This document shows positions 44,388 to 54,493 of a DNA stretch of 64,000 nucleotides, piece after piece (within the stretch, counting starts at the first letter, position 1; each line of letters begins with the position of its first letter). This DNA comes from a bacterium (GTDB taxonomy: Bacteria; Hydrothermota; UBA3073; JACQXS01; JAQTXJ01). A model generated the notes under the pieces. The model saw only the letters and a program-made list of their open reading frames with translations. It searched no databases and was not told the DNA's origin. The position numbers and the translations under genes were made by a program. The DNA lies in NCBI GenBank assembly GCA_028716385.1, contig JAQUPX010000001.1:734613-798612 (forward strand), in the 5' to 3' direction.

Positions 44388-44688
44388 ATATTTGTTTAAT
44401 ATTCTAATATATTAGTATATTAGGAGTAGGCTTCCGTCAATGTTTTTTTGTTTAGAAGCTTTAAAACAAATCGAAGAGCTTCTAACCCTGCAAGCTGGAT
44501 AAGAATCTCTACAGAACAAATTAAGAGCTTCTAATAAAAAATACTTGCAAAATAAAAAAACAGGTACATAATAACAGTATAGTGTCTATAAATAAGATAA
44601 AATAAATGAAATTTAGAATTGATAAATAAGAATTGGATTATCAATATTTACTTGTTTATGACGAAAAAATGATGGGCAGGAGGTGAGA
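44388..44688. other. Short intergenic region with hairpin repeats
   Basis: It separates divergent operons. It contains AGAAGCT/AGCTTCT (about 44453-44483) and a CTGCAAGCTGGATAAGAATCTC..GAGCTTCT unit (about 44488-44541) related to the unit at about 5126-5160. No gene is seen. Confidence 0.7.
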
Positions 44689-45078
44689 ATGAAGCAATAT
44701 AGGCTGGCGTTTATTTGGGCAGTGTTGATACTTATAGTATCAAGTATCCCTAATTTTGAAGTACCCGGGGTAGATAAGATATTTGGTATAGATAAATTGG
44801 CACATCTCAGCGAATATTTTATACTTGCATTTTTAGTTTTTTCAGGTGAAATCGGATACCAATCTTTAATCCACCGGAGGTGGAAAGAGCTTGGTATCGT
44901 TCATAGTTCTGGCAAATATAGCGTGTCAATAAGATTATTTATTATATTATGTTTTGCACTAATAGATGAATTGCATCAGCGTTTTATTCCGGGAAGAACA
45001 GTGGAATGGACTGATTTTACTGCTGATTCCATAGGTTGTATATGTGGACTTATTATAAGTATAAGGAGGAAAGGATGA
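44689..45078 (+). CDS. VanZ-like membrane protein
   Basis: The protein has 129 residues from the ATG at 44689, with CAGGAGG upstream (a GTG 6 nt earlier lies inside that site). It has the four-helix VanZ layout and signature: DKIFGIDKLAHLSEYFILAFLVF, then ALIDELHQRFIPGRTVEWTDFTADSIG. Between helices 2 and 3 it carries about 25 residues more than compact VanZ proteins, and this loop contains a CCACCGGAGGTGG palindrome. Function of the family outside teicoplanin resistance is unclear. It overlaps the next gene by 4 nt. Confidence 0.85.
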   Translation: MKQYRLAFIWAVLILIVSSIPNFEVPGVDKIFGIDKLAHLSEYFILAFLVFSGEIGYQSLIHRRWKELGIVHSSGKYSVSIRLFIILCFALIDELHQRFIPGRTVEWTDFTADSIGCICGLIISIRRKG

Positions 45079-45713
45079 GATTGTTTAAAAAACCACCAAT
45101 ATTAAGTTTGAGTGATATTTCTAATCGTGTAAATGACTTAAATATCAGGATTCAAAAACTTGAATATGAATACAAAGCATTAAAAAACCATAATAAAAAA
45201 TGGGAAAACTTAAAAGTGGGCGTATTTGTAGATGTTCAAAATATGTTTTATGCCGCAAAAAAGAATTACGAATCAAGGCTTGATTATATGAAACTTTTAC
45301 ATTATGCCGTTAAAAGGAGAAGATTGATAAAAGCAACTGCGTATATGATTGAAAATCCCGAGATTGACCAGTCAGGATTTGTTTCTCTTCTGGAACATCA
45401 TTCTTTTGATGTAAGGCGTAAATCGTTAATCCAACGAGCAGATGGTTCGCAAAAAGGAGATTATGATATGGAAATTGCTCTTGAGATATTGAATATGGTT
45501 AATGACCTTGATGTAGTTGCGCTTGTTTCCGGAGACGGGGATTTTGTAAGCCTTGTAGAAGCAGTAAAAGCAAGAGGTCCTAGAGTTGAAGTCTATAGTT
45601 TTCCGCATAATACTGCAATGGAATTAAAAGAAGTCGCAGATGATTTTTTCCCTATAGGCGACGACCTTTTATATGGTAGAAATAATGGGAGAGATGGGAG
45701 AGGTGGAAAATAA
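45075..45713 (+). CDS. NYN domain (LabA/DUF88-like) protein
   Basis: The protein has 212 residues from the ATG at 45075 behind AAGGAGGAAAGG. A short coiled-coil N-terminus (about 12-45) precedes a PIN-like NYN domain with VGVFVDVQNMFYAAKK (Asp), QKGDYDMEIALEIL (Asp-x-Asp) and VALVSGDGDFVSLVEAVKARG (Asp-x-Asp). These acidic residues fit a metal-dependent RNase. It lies between VanZ (4-nt overlap) and aspS (1-nt overlap) and is translated with them. The RNA target is unknown. Confidence 0.88.
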   Translation: MRLFKKPPILSLSDISNRVNDLNIRIQKLEYEYKALKNHNKKWENLKVGVFVDVQNMFYAAKKNYESRLDYMKLLHYAVKRRRLIKATAYMIENPEIDQSGFVSLLEHHSFDVRRKSLIQRADGSQKGDYDMEIALEILNMVNDLDVVALVSGDGDFVSLVEAVKARGPRVEVYSFPHNTAMELKEVADDFFPIGDDLLYGRNNGRDGRGGK

Positions 45714-47458
45714 TGGAATTGAGGACACATAATTGCGGAGAATTAAGAAAAGAAAACGAAAACAACAGTGTTAGGCTTGCCGGATGGGTTGAAGGAATAA
45801 GACTTCACGGTAAAGTGGCATTTATAAACTTACGGGATAGATACGGCATTACGCAGGTTGTAGTAAAAGAAGATAATTTACTTGAAGAAATAAAAGCTAT
45901 CGGCAATGAATGGGTTATTGCCGTTGCCGGAAAAGTAGTATTAAGACCGGCAGGAATGGAAAATGTTAAAATCAATACAGGGGCAATAGATGTGGAGGCA
46001 GAGAGGATAGAAATTCTTTCTAATTCTGCCGTTCCTCCATTTGTAATAACGGATGAGATAACTGCAAAAGATGAACTGCGATTAAAATACAGGTATCTTG
46101 ATTTGCGGCGACCGTCTATGCAAAAAACAATAATGTTTAAAAGCAAGCTTATGCATTTAATAAGCGAATATCTCCAAGCCCAGGATTTTGTAAATATAGA
46201 GACTCCCGTATTAGGGCGAAGTACACCGGAAGGGGCGAGAGACTTCCTTGTGCCATCAAGAATACATAAGGGGAAGTTTTATTCTTTAGTCCAATCTCCG
46301 CAGATTTATAAACAATTGCTTATGGTAGCAGGATTTGAGAAATATTACCAATTTGCAAGATGTTTGAGAGATGAAGACCAGCGGAAAGACAGACAACCGG
46401 AGTTTACACAATTAGACATAGAACTATCTTTTATTGATGAAGAAAAAATCTTTGTTCTTATTGAAAAGCTTATGCAATGTGTATTTTCTAAATTGTGCAA
46501 TATACAATTGAATGCTCCATTTAAAAGAATGACTTATAATGAAGCATTGGAAACTTATGGAAGCGATAAACCTGATTTAAGATATGAATTACATTTAAAA
46601 GATGTAACGGAATTGTGCCATAAAACAGATTTTAATATATTTAAGTCGGCACAAGCTGTGAAGTGTTTATTATTTGAAACTGATGTATCACGAAAAATGA
46701 TAGCAGAATTTGAAAATGTGGCTAAGGGGTATGGTATGGGGCTTGGTTGGCTTAAATATGCAGACAATAGTTTTTCCGGCAGCGTTGCTAAGTTCTTTAA
46801 TCCCGAAATATTAAAAGAATTAGAGAATTTCATAGAACATAAGCCGTGTAGCATATTGTTTGTTGCAGGTGACCGAAAAAGGGCGAATGAAGCATTAGGG
46901 GGAATTCGTAATTATATTATAAACAATTATTTGCCGCCAAAACCGGGACAGTATGAGTTTACCTGGATAACGGATTTTCCTATGTTTGACCGTGATGCAA
47001 TTACAAAAAAATTGGTTACTGCACATCATGCTTTTGTAACTCCGAAAGACCAAACAACTATGGAGGCTAACCCGGATGCGGCAATCGGAATATTGTATGA
47101 CCTTGTTCTTAATGGTGTGGAGCTTGGTTCGGGCAGTATAAGACCACATACGAGAGAACTCCAGGAAAAAATTCTGGGTGTTGTAGGAATGGATGCAGAG
47201 TCGCGGGAAGCGAATTTTGGGTGTTTGCTTAAAGCCTTAGAATATGGCGCACCGCCTCACGGAGGAATTGCGCTTGGTGTGGATAGGTTTACTGCGATGT
47301 TATTAGGTATGAATGCCATACAGGATGTAATTGCTTTTCCTAAGACTTTAAGTGGAGTAGGATTGTTGGAAGACATTCCTTCCGAAGCAACGGAAGCGCA
47401 ATTAGACGAATTGAGTATAAAAATAAAGAAAGATGAACAGACCAAGAATATATCCTAA
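45713..47458 (+). CDS. aspS: Aspartyl-tRNA synthetase, bacterial type
   Basis: The protein has 581 residues. The N-terminal OB-fold binds the anticodon. Class II motifs follow: motif 1 near 145, motif 2 in RCLRDEDQRKDRQPEFTQLDIE, and motif 3 in GGIALGVDRFTAMLLG. A bacterial GAD insertion lies between motifs 2 and 3. It charges tRNA-Asp, and possibly tRNA-Asn if the organism uses the amidotransferase route; this sequence alone cannot tell. The start overlaps the NYN stop by 1 nt and the end overlaps def by 26 nt. Confidence 0.97.
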   Translation: MELRTHNCGELRKENENNSVRLAGWVEGIRLHGKVAFINLRDRYGITQVVVKEDNLLEEIKAIGNEWVIAVAGKVVLRPAGMENVKINTGAIDVEAERIEILSNSAVPPFVITDEITAKDELRLKYRYLDLRRPSMQKTIMFKSKLMHLISEYLQAQDFVNIETPVLGRSTPEGARDFLVPSRIHKGKFYSLVQSPQIYKQLLMVAGFEKYYQFARCLRDEDQRKDRQPEFTQLDIELSFIDEEKIFVLIEKLMQCVFSKLCNIQLNAPFKRMTYNEALETYGSDKPDLRYELHLKDVTELCHKTDFNIFKSAQAVKCLLFETDVSRKMIAEFENVAKGYGMGLGWLKYADNSFSGSVAKFFNPEILKELENFIEHKPCSILFVAGDRKRANEALGGIRNYIINNYLPPKPGQYEFTWITDFPMFDRDAITKKLVTAHHAFVTPKDQTTMEANPDAAIGILYDLVLNGVELGSGSIRPHTRELQEKILGVVGMDAESREANFGCLLKALEYGAPPHGGIALGVDRFTAMLLGMNAIQDVIAFPKTLSGVGLLEDIPSEATEAQLDELSIKIKKDEQTKNIS

Positions 47459-47942
47459 TCCTGCTTTGAGAAGCAAGACTTGCGAAGTTACCAATTTTGA
47501 CCCTGCGCATATTCATTATGTTGTTAAGATTATGGCAGATTCTATGAAAAAATTTAAAGCAGTTGGATTTGCGGCAAATCAGTTTGGAATACTTGAAAAA
47601 ATAGTTGTTGCAAATGTGGGAAAGGAGAATATTGTAATTATTAATCCTGAAGTTATTGAGTTTAGGGGAGAGTTTACGGAAGATGAGGGGTGCATATCTT
47701 TTCCCGGTGTAGAAATTACTATTACAAGACCAAATTATATAGTGGTTCGGGGATTAGATGAAACCGGAGAATCAAAAATTATAGAGGTAGGTGATTTATT
47801 GGCAAGGGTGCTTCAGCACGAAATAGATCATTTAAATGGGATACTTATTATAGATAAGTTAAGTCCAGTAGAACGACTCAATTTTGAGCGTTTATGGAAA
47901 AGGGGTGAATATGAAAGAAAAAATCCATCCTCAGTATTATAG
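47433..47942 (+). CDS. def: Peptide deformylase
   Basis: The protein has 169 residues. It removes the formyl group from nascent proteins. All three metal-site motifs are present: motif 1 as VGFAANQFG (canonical GxGLAAxQ, with Ala and Phe changes), motif 2 as EGCIS with the Cys ligand, and motif 3 as QHEIDHLNG with two His ligands and the catalytic Glu. The start lies 26 nt inside aspS, and GAAAGA serves as a weak binding site. rpmE overlaps its end. Confidence 0.95.
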   Translation: MNRPRIYPNPALRSKTCEVTNFDPAHIHYVVKIMADSMKKFKAVGFAANQFGILEKIVVANVGKENIVIINPEVIEFRGEFTEDEGCISFPGVEITITRPNYIVVRGLDETGESKIIEVGDLLARVLQHEIDHLNGILIIDKLSPVERLNFERLWKRGEYERKNPSSVL

Positions 47943-48189
47943 GGATGCAAAGATTATTTGTGCCTGTGGAAATGTTGTGACAACAGGTTCTACAAAAAAA
48001 GAAATACATGTAGAAATCTGCGCTAAATGTCACCCGTTCTTCACCGGTAAAGAAAAGCTTGTTGATACTGCCGGTAGAGTAGAAAAATTCAGAAAGAAAT
48101 ACGAAAAGAAACCGGAAATAGCTAAAGCTCCTGAAAAAGCGGAGAAGTCGGCAAAAACAGTAAAAACAGGGAAAACAAGTAAGAAATAA
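47911..48189 (+). CDS. rpmE: 50S ribosomal protein L31, zinc form with basic tail
   Basis: The protein has 92 residues from the ATG at 47911, which has GGGGTG upstream and lies 32 nt inside def. The first 65 residues are L31 ([47 protein letters not shown]), with CxC and CxxC zinc ligands of the C+ form. The remaining 27 residues are a Lys/Ala-rich tail absent from most L31 proteins. A strong terminator follows at 48204. Confidence 0.95.
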   Translation: MKEKIHPQYYRDAKIICACGNVVTTGSTKKEIHVEICAKCHPFFTGKEKLVDTAGRVEKFRKKYEKKPEIAKAPEKAEKSAKTVKTGKTSKK

Positions 48190-48203
48190 TTTGTGATTGT
48201 AAC

Positions 48204-48238
48204 GTAGGTGGGGTTATATCACCCCACCTACCTTTTAT
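48204..48238 (+). terminator. Rho-independent terminator of the VanZ-NYN-aspS-def-rpmE operon
   Basis: Perfect 11-bp stem GTAGGTGGGGT/ACCCCACCTAC (48204-48214 and 48221-48231) with a TATATC loop and a CTTTTATT tail. Confidence 0.92.
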
Positions 48239-48264
48239 TGAGGTTTATCAGATAAGAGTGGTCA

Positions 48265-51200
48265 ATGCATATATGCATATTGATTTTGGTAAGTATTGCT
48301 TTTGGTTCAACGCAACTTACAAAGTCAGTATATTTCAATAAAGCGGATGTCTCTCTTAAGGCTTATAATAACTATACCATTCCCGGATTTTCTAATAATG
48401 CTAAAAGTTCAGATATAGTTTCTGCTAAAACCGAAATTTCGTTAGATATACCGGGAAATCCACAACTTCCGGTAAGGTGCATACGTTTTTTAATTCCCGA
48501 AAGTAAAAGTGTAAAAAATGTAAAAATAGGGACAAGTAATTTTATATTTTTACCGGGAGAATATAATGTTTCCCCTGCCCAACCTCCGCAAATAATTTCT
48601 ATGCCTGTAACAAAATCGTTTGTTTCTCCGAACCCGATTGTGTATAATTCCAATTCTGATTATCCTGGGAAAACCTTTGAATTTATTGGTGAAGGCAATA
48701 TACGGAATTACAGGGTTGCTGAAGTTTTGGTATACCCATTACAATATATTCCGGCAACTAAAAAGCTTAAACTCTATACGGAACTCGAAATAAGTTTAGA
48801 ACTTGAGACATCAAAATCACAGCAAAGTGGTCAAAAATATGCTTTTGCATCGGTGTTTGGGGATTTAGTTAAATCAGTAATTATAAATCCGGAAGATTTT
48901 GTTCCGACCAAATGTAAGTTAAGTAATGATGGGTACGAGTATCTAATTATAACTACAGACTCACTTGTTTCTGTTTTCGAGTCTTTTGCTAATTGGAAAA
49001 CCGCTCGCGGAGTAAAAACAGCCATAAGAACCACAGAATGGATAAATACAAATTATGCCGGCAGGGATTTAGCGGAGAAAGTACGGAATTTTATTAAAAT
49101 TGCCGCTGATTCAGGGGTAGTATGGGTATTATTGGGCGGAGATGAAAGTGTAGTACCTTCAAGAACAGCTTACGCGATGACTTCAAATGCAAACTTAATG
49201 CAAAGAGAAGATAGCATTGCTTCCGATTTATATTATTCGGATTTAGATGGGACATGGGATGTAAATGGAAACGGAACTTTCGGGGAATTGGCAGATAACG
49301 TTGACCTTTATCCGGATGTTTTTGTCGGAAGAGCTCCTGTTAACAATAGTAATGATGTAATAAGTGTTGTTAATAAGACCATACAATATGAGGAAAGTCC
49401 TTCTAATAGTTATTTGAATAATGCATTATTTTTTGCTGAACTTTTATGGACTTCTCCATATACGGATGCAGGCATTGCTAAAGATATGATTGGGGAATTG
49501 TTTCCTCAGAATTTCAACATAGAAAAACTCTACGAATCAAAAGGGAATGAGACGAGTACAAGTGTTATTAACGCAATAAATAGCGGCAAAGCATTATTGA
49601 ACCACGCCGGGCATGGCAATATTTCTCTTATGGCAACAGGACCGGGGGTAGATGCTTTATATACGGCAGATGTAGATAGTTTAAAAAACAATAATGCCCA
49701 GGGAATTTTATATTCAATCGGTTGTTGGGTGGGAGCATTTGATTATAACTGTATTGCAGAACACTGGATTCGTAATCCAAATGGCGGAGGGGTTGCAGCA
49801 ATTGCAAATTCAAGATATGGTTGGGGGTCCAAAGGGAATCCGGGATACGGGTATTCTGATAAAATAGACGAAGATTTTTATTTTAATTTATTTAAATCAA
49901 ATATAACAAAAATTGGACAGACTATTGCTAAAACTAAACTTGATTATGTCCCATTTTCCAGAGATAAAAATGTTTATAGATGGCACCAATACCAGGTTAA
50001 TTTATTCGGAGACCCGGAACTGGATATATGGACGGATACATTATCTATGTTGGATGTGGAATGCTCTGATAGTCTTTCTGTTGGAACAAATAAATTAAAA
50101 ATTAGTGTAAGAAATAATACCGCCCCGGTTGTCAATGCCCTTGTTTGTTGTTATAAAGGGAATGAAGTCTACGAGCGTGATTTTACTGATGAATCGGGGG
50201 AAGTTAATTTTACAATATCTCCGTCTTCTATCGGCAATTTATTGCTTACGGTTACGGGACATAATTTTTATCAACACCAGAGCGTTATAAAGATATTTGG
50301 AACTGGCGCAACTCCCGGATATTATAGTCATTCTATAATAGATTCCGGTGGCAATGGGGAGATAAATCCGGGAGAAAGGATTGACCTTACGGTTGAGCTA
50401 AAAAACTTTGGTTCCCAGATTGCAAACAATGTGAATACAATTTTAAGAACACAAGACTCTTTTATGGTTTTGATAGATAGTACGGATAATTTTGGTAATA
50501 TATTGCCGGACAGCATTAAATCAGGTGCTTTTAGTTTTCGCGTTAAGAATGGTTGCCCGAATAATCATATATTGCATAGTTTATTGAATATCCCGGGATT
50601 TAGTTCTGTGCCGTTAAATTTTACGGTGCAAACACCTGAAATTATTTATAAGGCTTGTTCTACGACGGTTATGCCATATCCGGGCGATACTCTTGATTTA
50701 TACATAAGTATAAAAGATTCAGGCGGGATAGCGAATAATGTTATAAGCGAATTATACACACAGAATTCTCAATATATAACAATGATTGACAGTATAAAGA
50801 ATTTTGGGTTGATTTCCCATAATTCTTCGGCAACGATGCCGTATAAGATTGTAATAAATCCTATATGTCCTGTCCCATCATATCAAAAATTTACAATTAT
50901 TTCGACAACAGGAACTTATTCATTTAAGGATAGTTTTTGGTTGAATATAGGGCAGGAGATGGATTGTTTCTTTGATAATTTTGAAAGTGATACGATTTGG
51001 ACTACAGGGGGCACAAATAATAGTTGGTTATTAACGGCGCACGGAGCGCATTCCGGAGCATATTCATATTATTGCGGGAATGCAGGGCAATGGGAATACA
51101 GTAGTAATACAAATTGCTGGTTGAAAAGTCCTGAATTTATTTTAGGCCCGGATTCGTATTTGTCTTTCTGGTCATGGTTCAAGGTTACTACTTATGGAGT

Positions 51201-52077
51201 GGATGGAATTCATGTAGAAATTGGCAAAGATAGCCTTTTTGATACTCTTGATTTCATCAGTTCCGGAGGCGCTTTAGCCGATAAAGATTCCATAGAAAAA
51301 TATTTTTCAAATGATTGGTTGCCCCGTAGTTATAGTTTGGCGTCTTATCCTGTAGGTTGCACTTTACAAGTAAGGTTTAGTTTTGTTTCGGATAACATAG
51401 ATGTTGAGGAAGGCTTTTATATTGATGATATAAATGTAGGGCACTTACAAGAAATTCCTTTAATAAACAGAACTAATATTTCAGTAAGAGATAGTAATGA
51501 TAATAAAATTGTTGAAGCCGGGGAAAAAATAAATATTACCGCTTCTCTTACGGCAGAGAATAAGGATTTTTCTTCGGTATATGTTATTTTAAAAACTACT
51601 GATTCTTTGGTAAATATTATTGATGATAGTGTGTATTTTGGAGATATATCAATGAATGAATTTGTAAACGGAACTTTTTCGTTTGTTCCACAGATTGGCT
51701 TAAGCATAGGACATAAAATGAGATTTTCTTTAAATATTAAGGGAACCGGATATGAAAATAGAAATGAATTTGTTATTAAAATTGGAGATAAATTTGGAGT
51801 AGAAGAAAAGAATAACAATCATATAATGTTTAATGTTGAACCGAATCCATTTGTTAAATCAACAGTTATCAGCTATACGCTATTAGCGAAAGATACCAAA
51901 GCAGAAATAACGATTTACGATATTACGGGAAGAATGGTAAAAAACATCGTTCTTCCTCCTAAATTATTGACCAATACTGTAAAATGGGATGCGACTGCGT
52001 ATTCGTCAGGGGTTTATTTTATAAAGCTTAATGCAGGGGAATATAAGATGATAAGGAAAGTTATTTTAATACAATGA
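48265..52077 (+). CDS. Gingipain-like (C25) cysteine protease with T9SS sorting domain
   Basis: The protein has 1270 residues. A short signal peptide (MHICILILVSIAFG) and a propeptide-like beta region (about 20-195) precede the C25 catalytic domain. The domain starts at YEYLIITTDSL, where gingipains show a like segment, and has the catalytic His in LLNHAGHGNIS (about 450) and Cys in LYSIGCWVGAFD (about 487). Several Ig/CARDB-like beta domains follow (about 620-1130) and a sorting domain (EPNPFVKSTVISYTLL, IYDITGRMVKNI, KVILIQ). It is a secreted protease. No ribosome-binding site precedes the ATG. Whether it is cleaved during secretion, as in gingipains, is inference. Confidence 0.9.
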   Translation: MHICILILVSIAFGSTQLTKSVYFNKADVSLKAYNNYTIPGFSNNAKSSDIVSAKTEISLDIPGNPQLPVRCIRFLIPESKSVKNVKIGTSNFIFLPGEYNVSPAQPPQIISMPVTKSFVSPNPIVYNSNSDYPGKTFEFIGEGNIRNYRVAEVLVYPLQYIPATKKLKLYTELEISLELETSKSQQSGQKYAFASVFGDLVKSVIINPEDFVPTKCKLSNDGYEYLIITTDSLVSVFESFANWKTARGVKTAIRTTEWINTNYAGRDLAEKVRNFIKIAADSGVVWVLLGGDESVVPSRTAYAMTSNANLMQREDSIASDLYYSDLDGTWDVNGNGTFGELADNVDLYPDVFVGRAPVNNSNDVISVVNKTIQYEESPSNSYLNNALFFAELLWTSPYTDAGIAKDMIGELFPQNFNIEKLYESKGNETSTSVINAINSGKALLNHAGHGNISLMATGPGVDALYTADVDSLKNNNAQGILYSIGCWVGAFDYNCIAEHWIRNPNGGGVAAIANSRYGWGSKGNPGYGYSDKIDEDFYFNLFKSNITKIGQTIAKTKLDYVPFSRDKNVYRWHQYQVNLFGDPELDIWTDTLSMLDVECSDSLSVGTNKLKISVRNNTAPVVNALVCCYKGNEVYERDFTDESGEVNFTISPSSIGNLLLTVTGHNFYQHQSVIKIFGTGATPGYYSHSIIDSGGNGEINPGERIDLTVELKNFGSQIANNVNTILRTQDSFMVLIDSTDNFGNILPDSIKSGAFSFRVKNGCPNNHILHSLLNIPGFSSVPLNFTVQTPEIIYKACSTTVMPYPGDTLDLYISIKDSGGIANNVISELYTQNSQYITMIDSIKNFGLISHNSSATMPYKIVINPICPVPSYQKFTIISTTGTYSFKDSFWLNIGQEMDCFFDNFESDTIWTTGGTNNSWLLTAHGAHSGAYSYYCGNAGQWEYSSNTNCWLKSPEFILGPDSYLSFWSWFKVTTYGVDGIHVEIGKDSLFDTLDFISSGGALADKDSIEKYFSNDWLPRSYSLASYPVGCTLQVRFSFVSDNIDVEEGFYIDDINVGHLQEIPLINRTNISVRDSNDNKIVEAGEKINITASLTAENKDFSSVYVILKTTDSLVNIIDDSVYFGDISMNEFVNGTFSFVPQIGLSIGHKMRFSLNIKGTGYENRNEFVIKIGDKFGVEEKNNNHIMFNVEPNPFVKSTVISYTLLAKDTKAEITIYDITGRMVKNIVLPPKLLTNTVKWDATAYSSGVYFIKLNAGEYKMIRKVILIQ

Positions 52078-52263
52078 TGGGCATAGATGACGAAAAACAA
52101 AGAATTTTTGGGACGCACCTGCCTGCCGGCAGGCAGGGATATTCGCAGATTGACAAAAAGATTAAAAAACAACAGATAAAACAGACAAAGACGAAAGGAT
52201 AAAATCCGACAGGATTTACCCGCCTACGGTGGGTAAACAGGATAAAAAAGTAGAGAGAGGAAT

Positions 52264-54378
52264 ATGAAAAATAAAGTAAGGATTATTTTGCTGATTGGAA
52301 TTATTTATAATACAGCAAACGCGCAATACCCGGGATGGGCAAATTATACTTGCGGAAAATATATTTCCGCTATTGCCAGTGATGGAAATAAAATATGGGT
52401 TGGAGCCGCCGAGTTAGTATGTATCGATACAACTACGGGCAGTATGGAATTTTATAATCATGCAAATTCAGGCTTACCACGCGATAATATTACTTCAATA
52501 GCAATAGACGGCACTGGTGCAAAATGGATTGGAACTTATTATAGTGGTTTAGCAAAATTTGACGGAACTAACTGGACTGTGTATAACTCTTCTAATTCAG
52601 GCTTGCTGGGGAATAGTGTTACTTCAATAACAGTAGAGGAAACTGGTGCAAAATGGATTGGAACGGACTATGGCTTAGCAAAGTTTGATAACACGAACTG
52701 GACTGTATATAACCCAAGCAACTCGGGATTACCTAGTTATGCTGTTGCATGTATTGCAATACAAGACAGCATAAAATGGATTGGCACTTGGGATGGCTTA
52801 GCAAAATTTGATGGAACTAACTGGACTGTGTATAATACGAGTAATTCAGGGATACCTAATAATGTTATTTATTCAATAGTAATAGAAGGTAATGGCGTAA
52901 AATGGATTGGTACAGCCTATGGTTTAGCAAAATTTGACGGTACTAACTGGACTGTGTATAATAAGAGTAATTCGGGTTTGCCTGGAAATACTGTTAATAC
53001 TATTGCAATAGAAGAAAGTAATATATGGGTTGGCACTTGGGACGGCTTAGCAAAATTTGATGGCACTAACTGGACTGTTTACAAAACGAGTAATTCGGGC
53101 TTGCCGTATAATCGGGTTACTGCAATAGAGATACAAGGAAATATACAATGGATTGGAACAGGTGATGGATTAGCAAAATTTGATGGCATAAACTGGACTG
53201 TGATTAATTCAGGATTGCCTGATGGCTTGATTCGTAGTATAGCAATAGAGGGTGGGACAAAGTGGGTGGGAACATTATTCGACGGGTTAGCGAAATTTGA
53301 TGGCATAAACTGGACTGTATATAATACGAGTAATTCAGGACTGCCGAATAATCGTGCTGATGCCATTGCAATAGAGGGTACTGGCGCAAAATGGATTGGA
53401 ACTTATAATGGTGGTTTAGCAAAATTTGACGAAACTAATTGGACTGTATATAATACAACTAATTCAGATTTGCCGGCCGATAATATTATGGTTCTTGCAA
53501 TAGAAGGGACAACAAAATGGGTTGGAACTTATTGGAGTGGATTAGCAAAATACGATGGGATAAACTGGACTGTATATGATACGAGTAATTCAGACTTGCC
53601 GAATAACGATGTTAATTCAATAGCAATAGAGGGAACTGGCGCGAAATGGATTGGGACAGATGGTGGCTTAGCAAAGTTTGACGGAACTAACTGGACTGTT
53701 TATAACATAAGTAATTCGGGGTTGCCTTATAATTATGTTACTTCAATAGCAATAGAGGGAACTGGAGTAAAATGGATTGGAACTTATGGTGGATTAGCAA
53801 AATTCGATGGAACAAGCTGGATAGTGTATAACACGAGTAATTCGGGTTTGCCTAATAACGAAATTACTTCACTTGCAATAGAAGGAACAATAAAGTGGAT
53901 TGGAACGGATAGTAGTGGATTAATAAAATTTGATGGAACAAATTGGACAGTATATGATACAAGTAATTCAGGGTTGCCCGGTAATTGGATTTCTTCTATT
54001 GCCATAGAAGGGACAACAAAGTGGATTGCAACTTGGGGATGGGGGTTAGCGAGTTATAATGAAACAGGGGTAGAGGAGGAACAGTCAATAGTTATTAGTC
54101 AACAGTTAATAGTAACTGCAAAACCAAATCCATTTGTTAAGTCAACAGTCATCAGCTACCAGTTGCCGACAACAGGAAAAGTATCAGTTAAGATTTATGA
54201 TTTAAGTGGTAGATGTATAAAAACATTAGTAAATAACGAAGAACAAAAAACAGGATGTTATAATATTAGATGGAATGGGACAGATGCGAATGAGAAATTA
54301 GTAAACAGCGGGATATATTTCTATAAACTGGAAACCCGGGAACAGATAATAACAAAAAAAGCGATATTAATAAAATAA
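52264..54378 (+). CDS. Secreted 14-blade propeller protein with FlgD/T9SS-like C-terminal domain
   Basis: The protein has 704 residues. The signal peptide (MKNKVRIILLIGIIYNTANA) is followed by 14 repeats of the type KWIGTxxGLAKFDGTNWTVYNTSNSGLP, as in the gene at 17420. That fits two seven-bladed propellers. The C-terminal domain (KPNPFVKSTVISYQLP, KIYDLSGRCIKTL, then a WNGTDANEKLVNSGIYFYKLE) is closer to FlgD-Ig-like sorting domains than that of 17420, so the two propellers carry different tails. GAGAGAGG lies before the ATG. Function unknown; the propeller type is named for kinase sensors but no kinase is here. Confidence 0.87.
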   Translation: MKNKVRIILLIGIIYNTANAQYPGWANYTCGKYISAIASDGNKIWVGAAELVCIDTTTGSMEFYNHANSGLPRDNITSIAIDGTGAKWIGTYYSGLAKFDGTNWTVYNSSNSGLLGNSVTSITVEETGAKWIGTDYGLAKFDNTNWTVYNPSNSGLPSYAVACIAIQDSIKWIGTWDGLAKFDGTNWTVYNTSNSGIPNNVIYSIVIEGNGVKWIGTAYGLAKFDGTNWTVYNKSNSGLPGNTVNTIAIEESNIWVGTWDGLAKFDGTNWTVYKTSNSGLPYNRVTAIEIQGNIQWIGTGDGLAKFDGINWTVINSGLPDGLIRSIAIEGGTKWVGTLFDGLAKFDGINWTVYNTSNSGLPNNRADAIAIEGTGAKWIGTYNGGLAKFDETNWTVYNTTNSDLPADNIMVLAIEGTTKWVGTYWSGLAKYDGINWTVYDTSNSDLPNNDVNSIAIEGTGAKWIGTDGGLAKFDGTNWTVYNISNSGLPYNYVTSIAIEGTGVKWIGTYGGLAKFDGTSWIVYNTSNSGLPNNEITSLAIEGTIKWIGTDSSGLIKFDGTNWTVYDTSNSGLPGNWISSIAIEGTTKWIATWGWGLASYNETGVEEEQSIVISQQLIVTAKPNPFVKSTVISYQLPTTGKVSVKIYDLSGRCIKTLVNNEEQKTGCYNIRWNGTDANEKLVNSGIYFYKLETREQIITKKAILIK

Positions 54379-54421
54379 AATTAATTAGGGTTGATAGAAT
54401 ACTTATCTGCATATATAAAAG

Positions 54422-54451
54422 AATGGATTCCCGCTTTCGCGGGAATGACGA
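54422..54451. repeat. ATTCCCGCTTTCGCGGGAAT palindrome between propeller and sppA genes
   Basis: A perfect copy with the usual ATGG and GACGAA flanks. It lies 44 nt after the propeller stop and 43 nt before the sppA start. Confidence 0.95.
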
Positions 54452-54493
54452 ATTGGGGTAAGAGTGCAGATACGTCTTTTTAAGGAGGAATAG

